Source: Henriciella sp. (GTDB lineage: Bacteria > Pseudomonadota > Alphaproteobacteria > Caulobacterales > Hyphomonadaceae). Taken from it: a stretch of DNA of 64,000 nucleotides. Positions 48,013 through 55,291 of this stretch are shown in pieces. Where the stretch lies: contig JABSQB010000002.1 in the NCBI GenBank assembly GCA_013214545.1, positions 131,798 through 195,797 on the forward strand. Reading direction: 5' to 3'. Numbering within the stretch: the stretch's first letter is position 1; each line of letters begins with the position of its first letter. The position numbers and the translations under genes were made by a program. The notes beneath the pieces are model-generated. The model had not been told where the DNA came from. It worked only from the letters and a program-made list of their open reading frames with translations, and did not search any database.

Positions 48013-48881
48013 GCCCGACGCAAGATCTCTCAGCGCTTTCCGAAGCCGAACTGATGCGCCTGGAACGCGAAGTTGCGGCACGTCACATCAATAAATTCCC
48101 TTACCTGGCAGTGGTTTGGGCGTTCGGAAACTTTGCGGTCTGGCTATCGCTCTGGCCACTGGTTTTCCTCGGCATCATCCCGCTTTGGCTTGGCTTCATC
48201 GTCGCCACGCTGAACATTATGCTGTCCTATTTGCCGAGCCATGAGGCGCAGCACGACATTATTGCCAAGCCGGGCACCAAGCTGCGCTGGCTCAATCAAT
48301 TGGTCGGCCACGTCTCTACCATTCCGCTGGTCATGCCCTATCGCACCCTGAAATGGACGCATATGGAGCACCACAAGCACGCCAATGACCCACAACTAGA
48401 CCCCGACTATGGGACGCACGCAAAGGGACCGTGGCAAGCACTTTGGAAGACCTTGGAAAATCGCCAGCCAAGATCGGAATGGACGCAATCCTATCCGAAA
48501 ACGCTTGAACGCGTTGGCAAGACCGGGGCGATCCTTGATGCCATCCTGTACCAGCTTGTGTTTTACGGCATTCTGTTCGGACTGGCCTGGTCCGGCTATG
48601 CGATCGAGGCAGCCTTGCTCTGGTGGTTGCCGCGCCACATCGCGTTTAGCTATATCCAGTATTATCTCAGCTGGGCACCGCACAATCCTGATATGTCCAA
48701 GGGACGCTATAAGGATACACGCAGCTTCCGCGCCATTCTCGGCAATATCGGATCGATGGGAATGCAGTACCATATCGTTCATCACCTGCACCCGCGCATC
48801 CCGCTTTACCGGACGCCGCGCGCCTATTGGGAGATGAAGCCGATCCTGGAAGCCCGTGGCTGCGATATCCACGAGCTTTAG
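48009..48881 (+). CDS. Membrane fatty acid desaturase-type enzyme
   Basis: The 290-residue protein has three His boxes: H-E-A-Q-H-D (78-83), H-M-E-H-H-K-H (118-124) and HIVHHLHP near 257-264, which bind the di-iron centre. Four hydrophobic segments flank them. This fits the membrane-bound desaturase/hydroxylase superfamily; the exact substrate (fatty acyl chain, carotenoid or other) is open. It overlaps a small membrane-protein gene by ATGA. Six bases separate its stop from the convergent hydrolase stop. Confidence 0.9.
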   Translation: MSPTQDLSALSEAELMRLEREVAARHINKFPYLAVVWAFGNFAVWLSLWPLVFLGIIPLWLGFIVATLNIMLSYLPSHEAQHDIIAKPGTKLRWLNQLVGHVSTIPLVMPYRTLKWTHMEHHKHANDPQLDPDYGTHAKGPWQALWKTLENRQPRSEWTQSYPKTLERVGKTGAILDAILYQLVFYGILFGLAWSGYAIEAALLWWLPRHIAFSYIQYYLSWAPHNPDMSKGRYKDTRSFRAILGNIGSMGMQYHIVHHLHPRIPLYRTPRAYWEMKPILEARGCDIHEL

Positions 48882-48887
48882 CGCACC

Positions 48888-49604
48888 CTAGACCGGGGCT
48901 TTCCCTGCCAGCGTATTAGCGACGATCTTCCAGACAGTCGGGCTGGTCCCCATGGCGAAATGGGTGCTGCGCACCACAATGTTGCGCGCCTGATTGTTAT
49001 AGACATCGCGCGCTGCCTGCCAGCCGACCACACCATCGGACTTGCTGTAAATCACGGTGAGCGGCTGGCTCAGTCCGATCGAGTTGCGTTCATGCACTTC
49101 CTGCTCGAACGCGTCCATGTCGAGGCCCTCGCGGCGCGCATAGATCGCGCCCACAGAGGTGTATTTCGGTCCGCCGATCAAAGGCGTTCCCATAGTAATG
49201 ACTTCGCGCACAGAAGGGCTGAACAGGCGCGCCGTCTCGCGCGCGATGACGCCGCCTAGGCTCCAGCCGATCAGCGTGACGGGTGCAGCTTCGCGATTAG
49301 CGACGTCCTGGACGTTTTGACCAAAGGTCTGCGTCAGCTGGTCAACAGCGCCGTCATTCACGCCGAGGCCCCAGGTCGAGGCATCATAGCCGAGATAGCG
49401 CAGATATAGCGCCAGCGGCTGCATTGATAGCTCCGGCGCCGTGAAGCCAGGCAACAGGATCACTTTGCGCCCATCACCGCGCGGCGCTGCAGCCAGCGAT
49501 GGCGTCATGATAGGAAACTTCAGAAATTCGAGCGGTGTGCCGAGTTCACGCAGACTGGAGAGCAGGCTTGGCTTCTCACAATCTGTGGGCATGTCTTGAA
49601 TCAT
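48888..49604 (-). CDS. Alpha/beta hydrolase, lipase-like (paralogue of the 30 kb gene)
   Basis: The 238-residue enzyme has KVILLPGFTAPE, nucleophile elbow G-W-S-L-G-G, Asp in YSKSDGVVGW and His in STHFAMG, in the same order as the hydrolase at 29968-30747. The two share MGTP/LGSP-type strands as well. No signal peptide is visible. Neutral-lipid esterase activity is plausible from the fold and from the desaturase next to it. Confidence 0.85.
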   Translation of the reverse strand: MIQDMPTDCEKPSLLSSLRELGTPLEFLKFPIMTPSLAAAPRGDGRKVILLPGFTAPELSMQPLALYLRYLGYDASTWGLGVNDGAVDQLTQTFGQNVQDVANREAAPVTLIGWSLGGVIARETARLFSPSVREVITMGTPLIGGPKYTSVGAIYARREGLDMDAFEQEVHERNSIGLSQPLTVIYSKSDGVVGWQAARDVYNNQARNIVVRSTHFAMGTSPTVWKIVANTLAGKAPV

Positions 49605-49686
49605 TGTTGTCCTCCGGGATCCCTACTCGCAATACGAGCCCGGATGGAGACTGGATCACTTTTAGAGAGTAGTCGCTGCGACCGGC

Positions 49687-50160
49687 CTACCAGCTGCCTT
49701 CATTATCCATGCTGGCCCACGGCTCAACCGGCGCCAGAGGCGTGCCTTTCTGAAGCAGCTCGACCGAGATCCCGTCAGGAGATCGCACAAACGCCATACG
49801 GCCATCGCGCGGCGGGCGATTGATGGTTACGCCGAGCTTCTGAAACCGCTCGCAAGCTTCGTAAATGTCGCCGACCCGGTACGCGAGATGACCGAAATTC
49901 CGGCCGCCCTGATAATCCTCAGGATCCCAATTGTAAGTCAACTCCACCATCGGGATGTCCATCGCGGTGGGCGAGGTGTTTTCCGGGATGCCGCCTGCGC
50001 GTTCGATATCGTCTGGTGAGGCCAGGAATACCAAGGTGAACCGCCCGGCTTCATTCTCATAGCGCAGCAATTCCTGAAGCCCGAGCCCTTCGCCATAGAA
50101 CTTGACCGCGGCATCTATGTCGGTGACGCGCACCATTGCGTGCAGGAATTCAACGCTCAT
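49687..50160 (-). CDS. Glyoxalase I family protein (lactoylglutathione lyase-like)
   Basis: The 157-residue protein has a VOC fold in two halves: MVRVTDIDAAVKFYGEGLGLQEL and MVELTYNWDPEDYQGGRNFGHLAYRVGDIYEACERF, ending with FVRSPDGISVELLQ. His/Glu metal ligands of glyoxalase I (His in LHAMVRV, Glu in VELT, His in GHLAY, Glu in VELLQ) are present, so true glyoxalase I activity is likely. The start overlaps the upstream membrane-protein stop. Confidence 0.88.
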   Translation of the reverse strand: MSVEFLHAMVRVTDIDAAVKFYGEGLGLQELLRYENEAGRFTLVFLASPDDIERAGGIPENTSPTAMDIPMVELTYNWDPEDYQGGRNFGHLAYRVGDIYEACERFQKLGVTINRPPRDGRMAFVRSPDGISVELLQKGTPLAPVEPWASMDNEGSW

Positions 50161-50663
50161 TTGTATTGCTCCTCAAGTCGGCGAATTTCCGAGCGCAGCG
50201 ATGGCGGCCGGTTGCGATAATAGAAAAAGGTGGCTGCTGCGAGCAGCGCCGCATTGATCGCCATGATGATAATGATGGTCAGGAAGTCGCCTAGAATATT
50301 GCCAAGATTCTGCTGGCGGATCGTCAGCTGGACATTGTCCTCGCCCCAAACGTTGGCCTCATGCGTGAAGCCATAAAATCCGGCGACCAAGACGGGCAGC
50401 AGGACGAGGGCCAGTAAGGCAATCCCGCATTGATAGACGCCGAGGCGTGGCCGTTCTGCGCGCGAAAAGCTGCGCACAAACTCATCGCGCGGGACATTGC
50501 CGTTCAGCAGGCCCTTCTCGACATTGGAATCATAGACCTGCTCTCCAAGCTCTGGCGTCTTGATCCATTTCCAGGCAAGAACTCCGGCCCAGACTGCGAT
50601 CGGGACAAACATCAAATAATAGATGCCGGTAAAGTTATCGACGAACATGCAGGTCCACTCCAT
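50157..50663 (-). CDS. Unknown three-helix membrane protein upstream of the glyoxalase
   Basis: The protein has 168 residues from the first ATG or 163 from the ATG at 50648. Three hydrophobic segments lie at about 12-30, 78-100 and 125-150, with charged ends including a final RNRPPSLRSEIRRLEEQYK. No family was recognised. The stop overlaps the glyoxalase start by four bases, so the two are coupled. It follows the Ada-like gene on the same strand after 18 bases. Role unknown. Confidence 0.75.
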   Translation of the reverse strand: MEWTCMFVDNFTGIYYLMFVPIAVWAGVLAWKWIKTPELGEQVYDSNVEKGLLNGNVPRDEFVRSFSRAERPRLGVYQCGIALLALVLLPVLVAGFYGFTHEANVWGEDNVQLTIRQQNLGNILGDFLTIIIIMAINAALLAAATFFYYRNRPPSLRSEIRRLEEQYK

Positions 50664-50681
50664 CCGGTGGACCTGGCCGGC

Positions 50682-51572
50682 CTATTCGGCTGCCGTGTGC
50701 ACCTTCTCATAGGTTAGCATGGCACGTTTCCGTGCCGTCCCCCAATGGTAATTATGTAACCTACCGTCAGATGCAAGCGCGCGGTGGCAGGGGATCAGCC
50801 AGGCAATCGTGTTTGCACCGATGGCGGTGCCCGCCGCACGCGCCGCTTTCGCATTGCCGGCCAGCGTCGCAACCCGCCCATAGGTCCAGGTTTCTCCGAC
50901 CGGAATTTCCAGCAAAGCGCGCCAGACCTGACGCCGAAACGGGGTGCCATACATGGCCAGGGGCACCTCGCCGCCATCACCAAAGATCTTCTCGGCCCAG
51001 CGTTTGGCTTCGGCATCATCGCGCGTGAAGTCGGCTTGGGCGTAGCGCTGCATCATATCTTCGAACACGCGGTCTTCATTATAGCCCGGATGCACGAACC
51101 CGGTCTTTGCGACCGCGCCATCATCGGCAAACCCCAGTCCGCACAAACCGCGCGGAGAGATCAGGAAGACCCCTGTTCCAAATGGTGTCCCGGCTTTGCC
51201 AATGGTCAGCCGTGCGCCCTCGCCGCCCGCTTTCGCCTCGCCCGGAGACAGGGCCTCATGCGCGATGAACAAGTCATGCAGCCGCGACGGCGACGACATG
51301 CCAGTCTCAAAAGTCGTATCGAGCACGCTGGCGCCCTGTCGCAGCAAATCGCCGGCTTCAGCATGGGCCAGCGTCGCTTGATACTGTTTGGGGCTGATCC
51401 CGGCCCAGCGGGTGAATTCGCGCTGAAAATGGCTGGCCGACAGACCAACAGCGTCAGCGCAGGTGCGCAGATCCGGCCAGTCGCGCCAGGTCTCGCCCAA
51501 ATGTTCCAAAGCATCAGCCATGCGCTCATAAGCAACACAGCGTTCGTCGAGAGGTTTCATCAGAAGTGTCAT
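50682..51572 (-). CDS. Ada-like protein: AraC-type HTH plus O6-alkylguanine-DNA methyltransferase
   Basis: The 296-residue protein has an AraC HTH (about 45-95: LSASHFQREFTRWAGISPKQYQATLAHAEA), a linker and the alkyltransferase domain ending with the acceptor site I-P-C-H-R and the HTH block YGRVATLAGNAKAARAAGTAIGANTIAW. The N-terminal Zn-binding phosphotriester domain of full Ada is missing, so it may repair O6-methylguanine and regulate transcription without methyl sensing. I used the ATG at 51572 to avoid an atypical leader; other starts (51560, 51644) remain possible. Confidence 0.88.
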   Translation of the reverse strand: MTLLMKPLDERCVAYERMADALEHLGETWRDWPDLRTCADAVGLSASHFQREFTRWAGISPKQYQATLAHAEAGDLLRQGASVLDTTFETGMSSPSRLHDLFIAHEALSPGEAKAGGEGARLTIGKAGTPFGTGVFLISPRGLCGLGFADDGAVAKTGFVHPGYNEDRVFEDMMQRYAQADFTRDDAEAKRWAEKIFGDGGEVPLAMYGTPFRRQVWRALLEIPVGETWTYGRVATLAGNAKAARAAGTAIGANTIAWLIPCHRALASDGRLHNYHWGTARKRAMLTYEKVHTAAE

Positions 51573-51674
51573 GAGCACTATTTGCCAAGGCACAGCAAGC
51601 CCTGCCACCCGATTCTTGCGCCGCACGTCAGGCGCCGCTGACACAGGCTTGTGGCACCCTGCCGCAGCTCTAAT

Positions 51675-51689
51675 TGAGAATCATTCTTG
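51675..51689. promoter_or_regulatory. Fur-type iron box upstream of the Bfd gene
   Basis: TGAGAAT-C-ATTCTTG is a 7-1-7 inverted repeat that agrees with the Fur consensus TGATAAT-n-ATTATCA at 10 of the 14 paired positions. It overlaps a -35-like TTGACA at 51687-51692. A weak -10 (CAAATC) lies 17 bases on, so repression by Fur in iron-replete cells is likely. The organism may use Irr or RirA instead, which cannot be decided here. Confidence 0.65.
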
Positions 51690-51721
51690 ACAAACGCGAT
51701 TCGAAACTGCAAATCGTTCTC

Positions 51722-51922
51722 ATGATCATTTGCATCTGCCGCCGTATTAACGAAACTGGGGTCCGCGAGGCTATTGAAGCTGGCGCGCGTAGCCCTGAGG
51801 CTGTGCAAGAGCATCACGGCTGCACATTCAATTGCGGTAAGTGCCGGTGTACCATTGGTGAAGTGATCTCAGAAACGCTCGAAGCGGATGGTCAGTCGCT
51901 TGAGCTGATGGCCGCGGAATAG
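51722..51922 (+). CDS. bfd: Bacterioferritin-associated ferredoxin (Bfd)
   Basis: The 66-residue [2Fe-2S] protein has the Bfd cysteine spacing C4-x-C6 and C38-x2-C41 (ICIC then NCGKC). It donates electrons to release iron from bacterioferritin. The ATG at 51722 is chosen because an upstream TTG-started frame would absorb the iron box. No Shine-Dalgarno sequence precedes the ATG; the predicted start of transcription lies close to it, so the mRNA may be leaderless. A bacterioferritin gene is not adjacent. Confidence 0.87.
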   Translation: MIICICRRINETGVREAIEAGARSPEAVQEHHGCTFNCGKCRCTIGEVISETLEADGQSLELMAAE

Positions 51923-51926
51923 CGCC

Positions 51927-52955
51927 CTACTCGTTTTCTTCTTCATAACCGACCAAACGCAATGGCCGCGCCTTGCGCCCTTCCAGCTCTGCCCATCGCA
52001 CCAGTGCGTCCTCGCGGCCATAGGTGATCCAGAGCTCTTCCGGATCGACATCGCGCACCGTCTGGGTGAGTTCATCCCAATCAGCATGATCAGACAACAC
52101 CAGAGGTAGCTCAACGCCGCGCTGCTTGGCGCGCTGACGTACGCCCATCCAGCCTGAGGCGAAGCACGTCACCGGATCCGGAAACCGGCGACCCCATTTG
52201 TCAATGAAGCTGGCAGGCGGCCCGAGCACGATCTCGCCGCGAAACTGTTCGCTCTCGCCGCGTTTTTCCGGCTCCAGGGTCGCCGGGCGAAGCTCACCCA
52301 GCGCCACACCGCTCTTTTCGTACAAAGCGCACAGCTTCTCCAGCGCGCCGTGAATATAGAGCGGGCGGTCATAACCAGCTTCACGCAACAAGGCGATCAC
52401 GCGCTGCGCCTTGCCGAGCGAATAGACCCCGACCAGATGCGTCCGGTCTTCGAACAGATCGACACTGGCGAGCAGTTTGCGGATTTCCGACCGATCATCC
52501 GGATGACGGAACACAGGCAAGCCAAACGTCGCCTCAGTGATGAAAACATGCGTGTTCGGCACAATCTCGAACCCGCGACAGGTGGGGTCCTGACGGCGCT
52601 TATAGTCACCGGTCGAAACCATGCGCAGGCCGCGCCATTCGACCACCACCTGTGCAGAGCCCAGAATGTGCCCCGCCGGCGCCAGCCAGACCGTGACGCC
52701 ATTGATCTCGACCATCTCTCCAAAGGCGAGCGCCTGGCGTTTCGCCGTGAACGCTTCACCATAGCGCGCAGCCATGATGTCGAGCGTCTCCTGCGTCGCG
52801 AGCACGGCGCCATGTCCGGCCCGGGCATGGTCAGCGTGCCCGTGTGTGATGACGGCCCGGTCGACGGCGCCGCGCACTGGATCAATGTAAAAATCCCCTG
52901 GCGGGCAATACAGCCCTTTCGGCGTTTCATGCAGCAGCAGGTCGGGTCGGATCAT
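51927..52955 (-). CDS. Ligase-associated DNA exonuclease (metallo-beta-lactamase/beta-CASP)
   Basis: The 342-residue nuclease starts MIRPDLLLHETPKGLYCPPGDFYIDP. It has the MBL metal motif T-H-G-H-A-D-H, a second block HILGSAQVVVEWRG, and STGDYKR with the Asp ligand. The C-terminal VLSDHADWDELTQTV belongs to beta-CASP. This matches the exonuclease of the Lhr-ligase-MPE repair module known from Pseudomonas and actinobacteria. The ATG at 52955 is used, since upstream codons add Cys/Arg-rich sequence. No ATP-dependent ligase is next to it; the cognate helicase lies 2.3 kb to the right. Confidence 0.88.
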   Translation of the reverse strand: MIRPDLLLHETPKGLYCPPGDFYIDPVRGAVDRAVITHGHADHARAGHGAVLATQETLDIMAARYGEAFTAKRQALAFGEMVEINGVTVWLAPAGHILGSAQVVVEWRGLRMVSTGDYKRRQDPTCRGFEIVPNTHVFITEATFGLPVFRHPDDRSEIRKLLASVDLFEDRTHLVGVYSLGKAQRVIALLREAGYDRPLYIHGALEKLCALYEKSGVALGELRPATLEPEKRGESEQFRGEIVLGPPASFIDKWGRRFPDPVTCFASGWMGVRQRAKQRGVELPLVLSDHADWDELTQTVRDVDPEELWITYGREDALVRWAELEGRKARPLRLVGYEEENE

Positions 52956-53065
52956 GGCCTGAATATAGGTCAGTTTGCGAAAACAGACACTGCCCCATTT
53001 CCGCCGCTTGCAGGTCTTACCCAAACCAGCCTAGCGTTCCATTTCGCAAGTACTGGGAGTTTCGT

Positions 53066-54529
53066 ATGCACCGTCTTCTCGCTTTGGCCGCCGGCCTGAC
53101 CCTGGCCACCAGCCCGCTCGCACAAGCCCAGAATTCAGAACCCAGCGAAACCACCAAACTGGCGCTGGTCGCCGGGTATAAAGCGCTGTTCACATGCTCC
53201 GGCTATTTCACCGCAGGCCAGACGCTGCCGGAAATTCAGTCGAACGAGCTGAGCGGCATCTATGTCGATTACCGCCCGCTAATGAACCGGGTGTCGAACG
53301 CAAGGATCGATGAAGACAATCGGTCAGTTCAGGTTGAGTTTGATAACAGCCTGCCACCGCGCACAGCTGTTTGGCGGCCTGGCATTGGCTGCTCAACGCT
53401 ACCCGTGGGCGCAGCGCCAGACATGACCGCCTGGCTGCCAAGTTTTTCAAACATGCCCGGCATGGACGAGCCAGATAACTCCACCGCGCTTGGCGACAAT
53501 GTCACGCTGACGGATAACACGTTCGCGCTCGATCTGCTTGGCGTCCCGGTGAGTTTTGCCTTTGACGGATCCACCTATGGTCAGGGCACGCGCACCAGCG
53601 CAGTGATCGTCCTGCACAAGGGTCAGGTCGTGGCCGAGCAGTATGATCGCGGCATTGACCGCACGACGCCGCAACGCACCTGGTCGGTGGCGAAATCCCT
53701 GACCTCAACCATTCTCGGCGCTGCGGTTTATGACGGCATTCTGGGCCTCGATAATGAGGCCATCATTTCTGACTTCAACAAAGGCGGCGATCCACGCCGG
53801 ACCATCACGCTTCGCCACGTTCTGAATATGGCGAGCGGCCTGGAATCCAATGATCCAGGATCGCGTACGGACCGGCTTTATTTTGGCGGCGCCGCGGTGG
53901 CTGACCAGCTTGCTGACCGCTCCCTCGAAGCGGTTCCCGGCACCCGGTTTAAATATTCAAATGTCGACACGCTGATCGGTATGCGCGCCCTGCGCGAAGC
54001 GATGGGCAATGACTCCGCCTATCGCACCTTTCCATACACCGAAGTTCTACAAAAGATCGGCGCCCGCCACACCGTGCTGGAGACGGACTGGAACGGAGAT
54101 TATATCTCCTCCTCGCAAGTCTGGATGACGGCGCGCGATATGGCCCGGCTGGGGCAGCTCTATCTGCAAGACGGCAAGTGGGGCGGCGAGCAGATCCTGT
54201 CACCGAACTGGATTGATTATGTCACCACGCCAGCACCAGCCCAGCCGGAAGGTGAGATGGGTTATGCAGGCTCGTTCTGGCTGATGAACAATGTCGACGG
54301 CGTCCCATCCGATACGTTCGCTGGCTTCGGCAATCGCGGTCAGTACATGGTCGTCGTGCCGTCCAGGGACCTGGTGATCGTGCGACGCGGCTTTGATGTC
54401 GCCGGCGAACCCCGCTTTGAGATTGGAAACTTCGTCGCAAATGTCGTCGGCGCATTCGATGCAGCAGAGCAAGCCCGCCTCGCCGCTGAGGCCGCCGCTG
54501 CAGCGCTCGAAGAAGAAGCGACGAACTAG
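53066..54529 (+). CDS. Periplasmic serine hydrolase of the beta-lactamase/PBP4-like (class C) family
   Basis: The 487-residue protein has a signal peptide (LTLATSPLAQA-Q) and a C-terminal serine beta-lactamase fold with S207-x-x-K210 (WSVAKSL), Y297-S-N and a late G-F-G-N-R-G region where the canonical KTG would be. The N-terminal 130 residues are extra. The family includes esterases and peptidases as well as lactamases, so resistance should not be assumed. It lies between the exonuclease and the Lhr helicase. Its stop interlocks with the next gene. Confidence 0.87.
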   Translation: MHRLLALAAGLTLATSPLAQAQNSEPSETTKLALVAGYKALFTCSGYFTAGQTLPEIQSNELSGIYVDYRPLMNRVSNARIDEDNRSVQVEFDNSLPPRTAVWRPGIGCSTLPVGAAPDMTAWLPSFSNMPGMDEPDNSTALGDNVTLTDNTFALDLLGVPVSFAFDGSTYGQGTRTSAVIVLHKGQVVAEQYDRGIDRTTPQRTWSVAKSLTSTILGAAVYDGILGLDNEAIISDFNKGGDPRRTITLRHVLNMASGLESNDPGSRTDRLYFGGAAVADQLADRSLEAVPGTRFKYSNVDTLIGMRALREAMGNDSAYRTFPYTEVLQKIGARHTVLETDWNGDYISSSQVWMTARDMARLGQLYLQDGKWGGEQILSPNWIDYVTTPAPAQPEGEMGYAGSFWLMNNVDGVPSDTFAGFGNRGQYMVVVPSRDLVIVRRGFDVAGEPRFEIGNFVANVVGAFDAAEQARLAAEAAAAALEEEATN

Positions 54530-55194
54530 CCGACCGGATCCAGCAGTTTGGTGATGCGCCGGGACACGGCCTCATCAAAGCTCTGCATCATGGCTGAGCC
54601 CGCAATCTTAAAGTCGAAGCTCTCGACAAAGGTTCGGCCATCGGGGGCGCGAGCGCAGCTGGCATCCATCTCAAACGCGTTGATCTTGGCAACAATCGCA
54701 GGTTTGTAGGGCTTGGGCAGTTTCATGTTGAACGCCAGAACCGAGCCATCGGCCTTGTCGAGTGTGACCGTGCCTTTGAGCTTTTTCATCATCTTCTTTT
54801 CCATTCCGTCCGCATCGGCTTCGGGCTTGGGAGTAAAAGCATAGGTGATGGTCGCGTCGTTTTCAGTCAGCGTTGAAACGCTGTCTGGAACCATTTCGGC
54901 AAAGTCTGCGCACCAGATATCGCCATCGGTTTCGGCTTCCATTTCTTCGAGCCCTTCGCGGAAGTCATCAGACCATTCGCTCTCATCCGGGCTCGTCACC
55001 TGAATACGTTCACCTTCAGGCTGGCTTGGGTCAATCTTCCCTTCAGCTACGATTTCGGCATCCGAGTAGGTCATCTCATACGAGTAGACGGGCCCGTCCT
55101 TGGACAGGTTGCGCATCATATCGAGCACGGAATCGGCGGACGCTGGGAGGGCAAAACTCGCGGCGACAAGCGCGAGCGGAAGCATGCGGGACAT
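54526..55194 (-). CDS. Unknown secreted acidic protein
   Basis: The 222-residue product has a signal peptide (ALVAASFALPASA-D) and an acidic mature part rich in Asp and Glu, with two halves that may repeat. Few Cys occur (two visible). The pattern FNMKLPKPYKPAIVAKINAF and FVESFDFKIAG near the end suggests beta-sandwich or lipocalin-like structure, but no family was recognised. It is probably periplasmic or secreted. Confidence 0.75.
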   Translation of the reverse strand: MSRMLPLALVAASFALPASADSVLDMMRNLSKDGPVYSYEMTYSDAEIVAEGKIDPSQPEGERIQVTSPDESEWSDDFREGLEEMEAETDGDIWCADFAEMVPDSVSTLTENDATITYAFTPKPEADADGMEKKMMKKLKGTVTLDKADGSVLAFNMKLPKPYKPAIVAKINAFEMDASCARAPDGRTFVESFDFKIAGSAMMQSFDEAVSRRITKLLDPVG

Positions 55195-55291
55195 GGAAAC
55201 TCCTAATTCTTTTTCTTCTTCAAACCCGCCTCTGTCTGAATGTCAGATGAAAAATCTGCAACCGGGCCAAGAATAGTTTAAATAGAGCCTG

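Noticed and set aside
53066-54529. Antibiotic-resistance beta-lactamase
   Set aside because: The SxxK and YxN motifs are there but the KTG is not, and the class C fold covers many esterases and peptidases; no ampR or resistance context.
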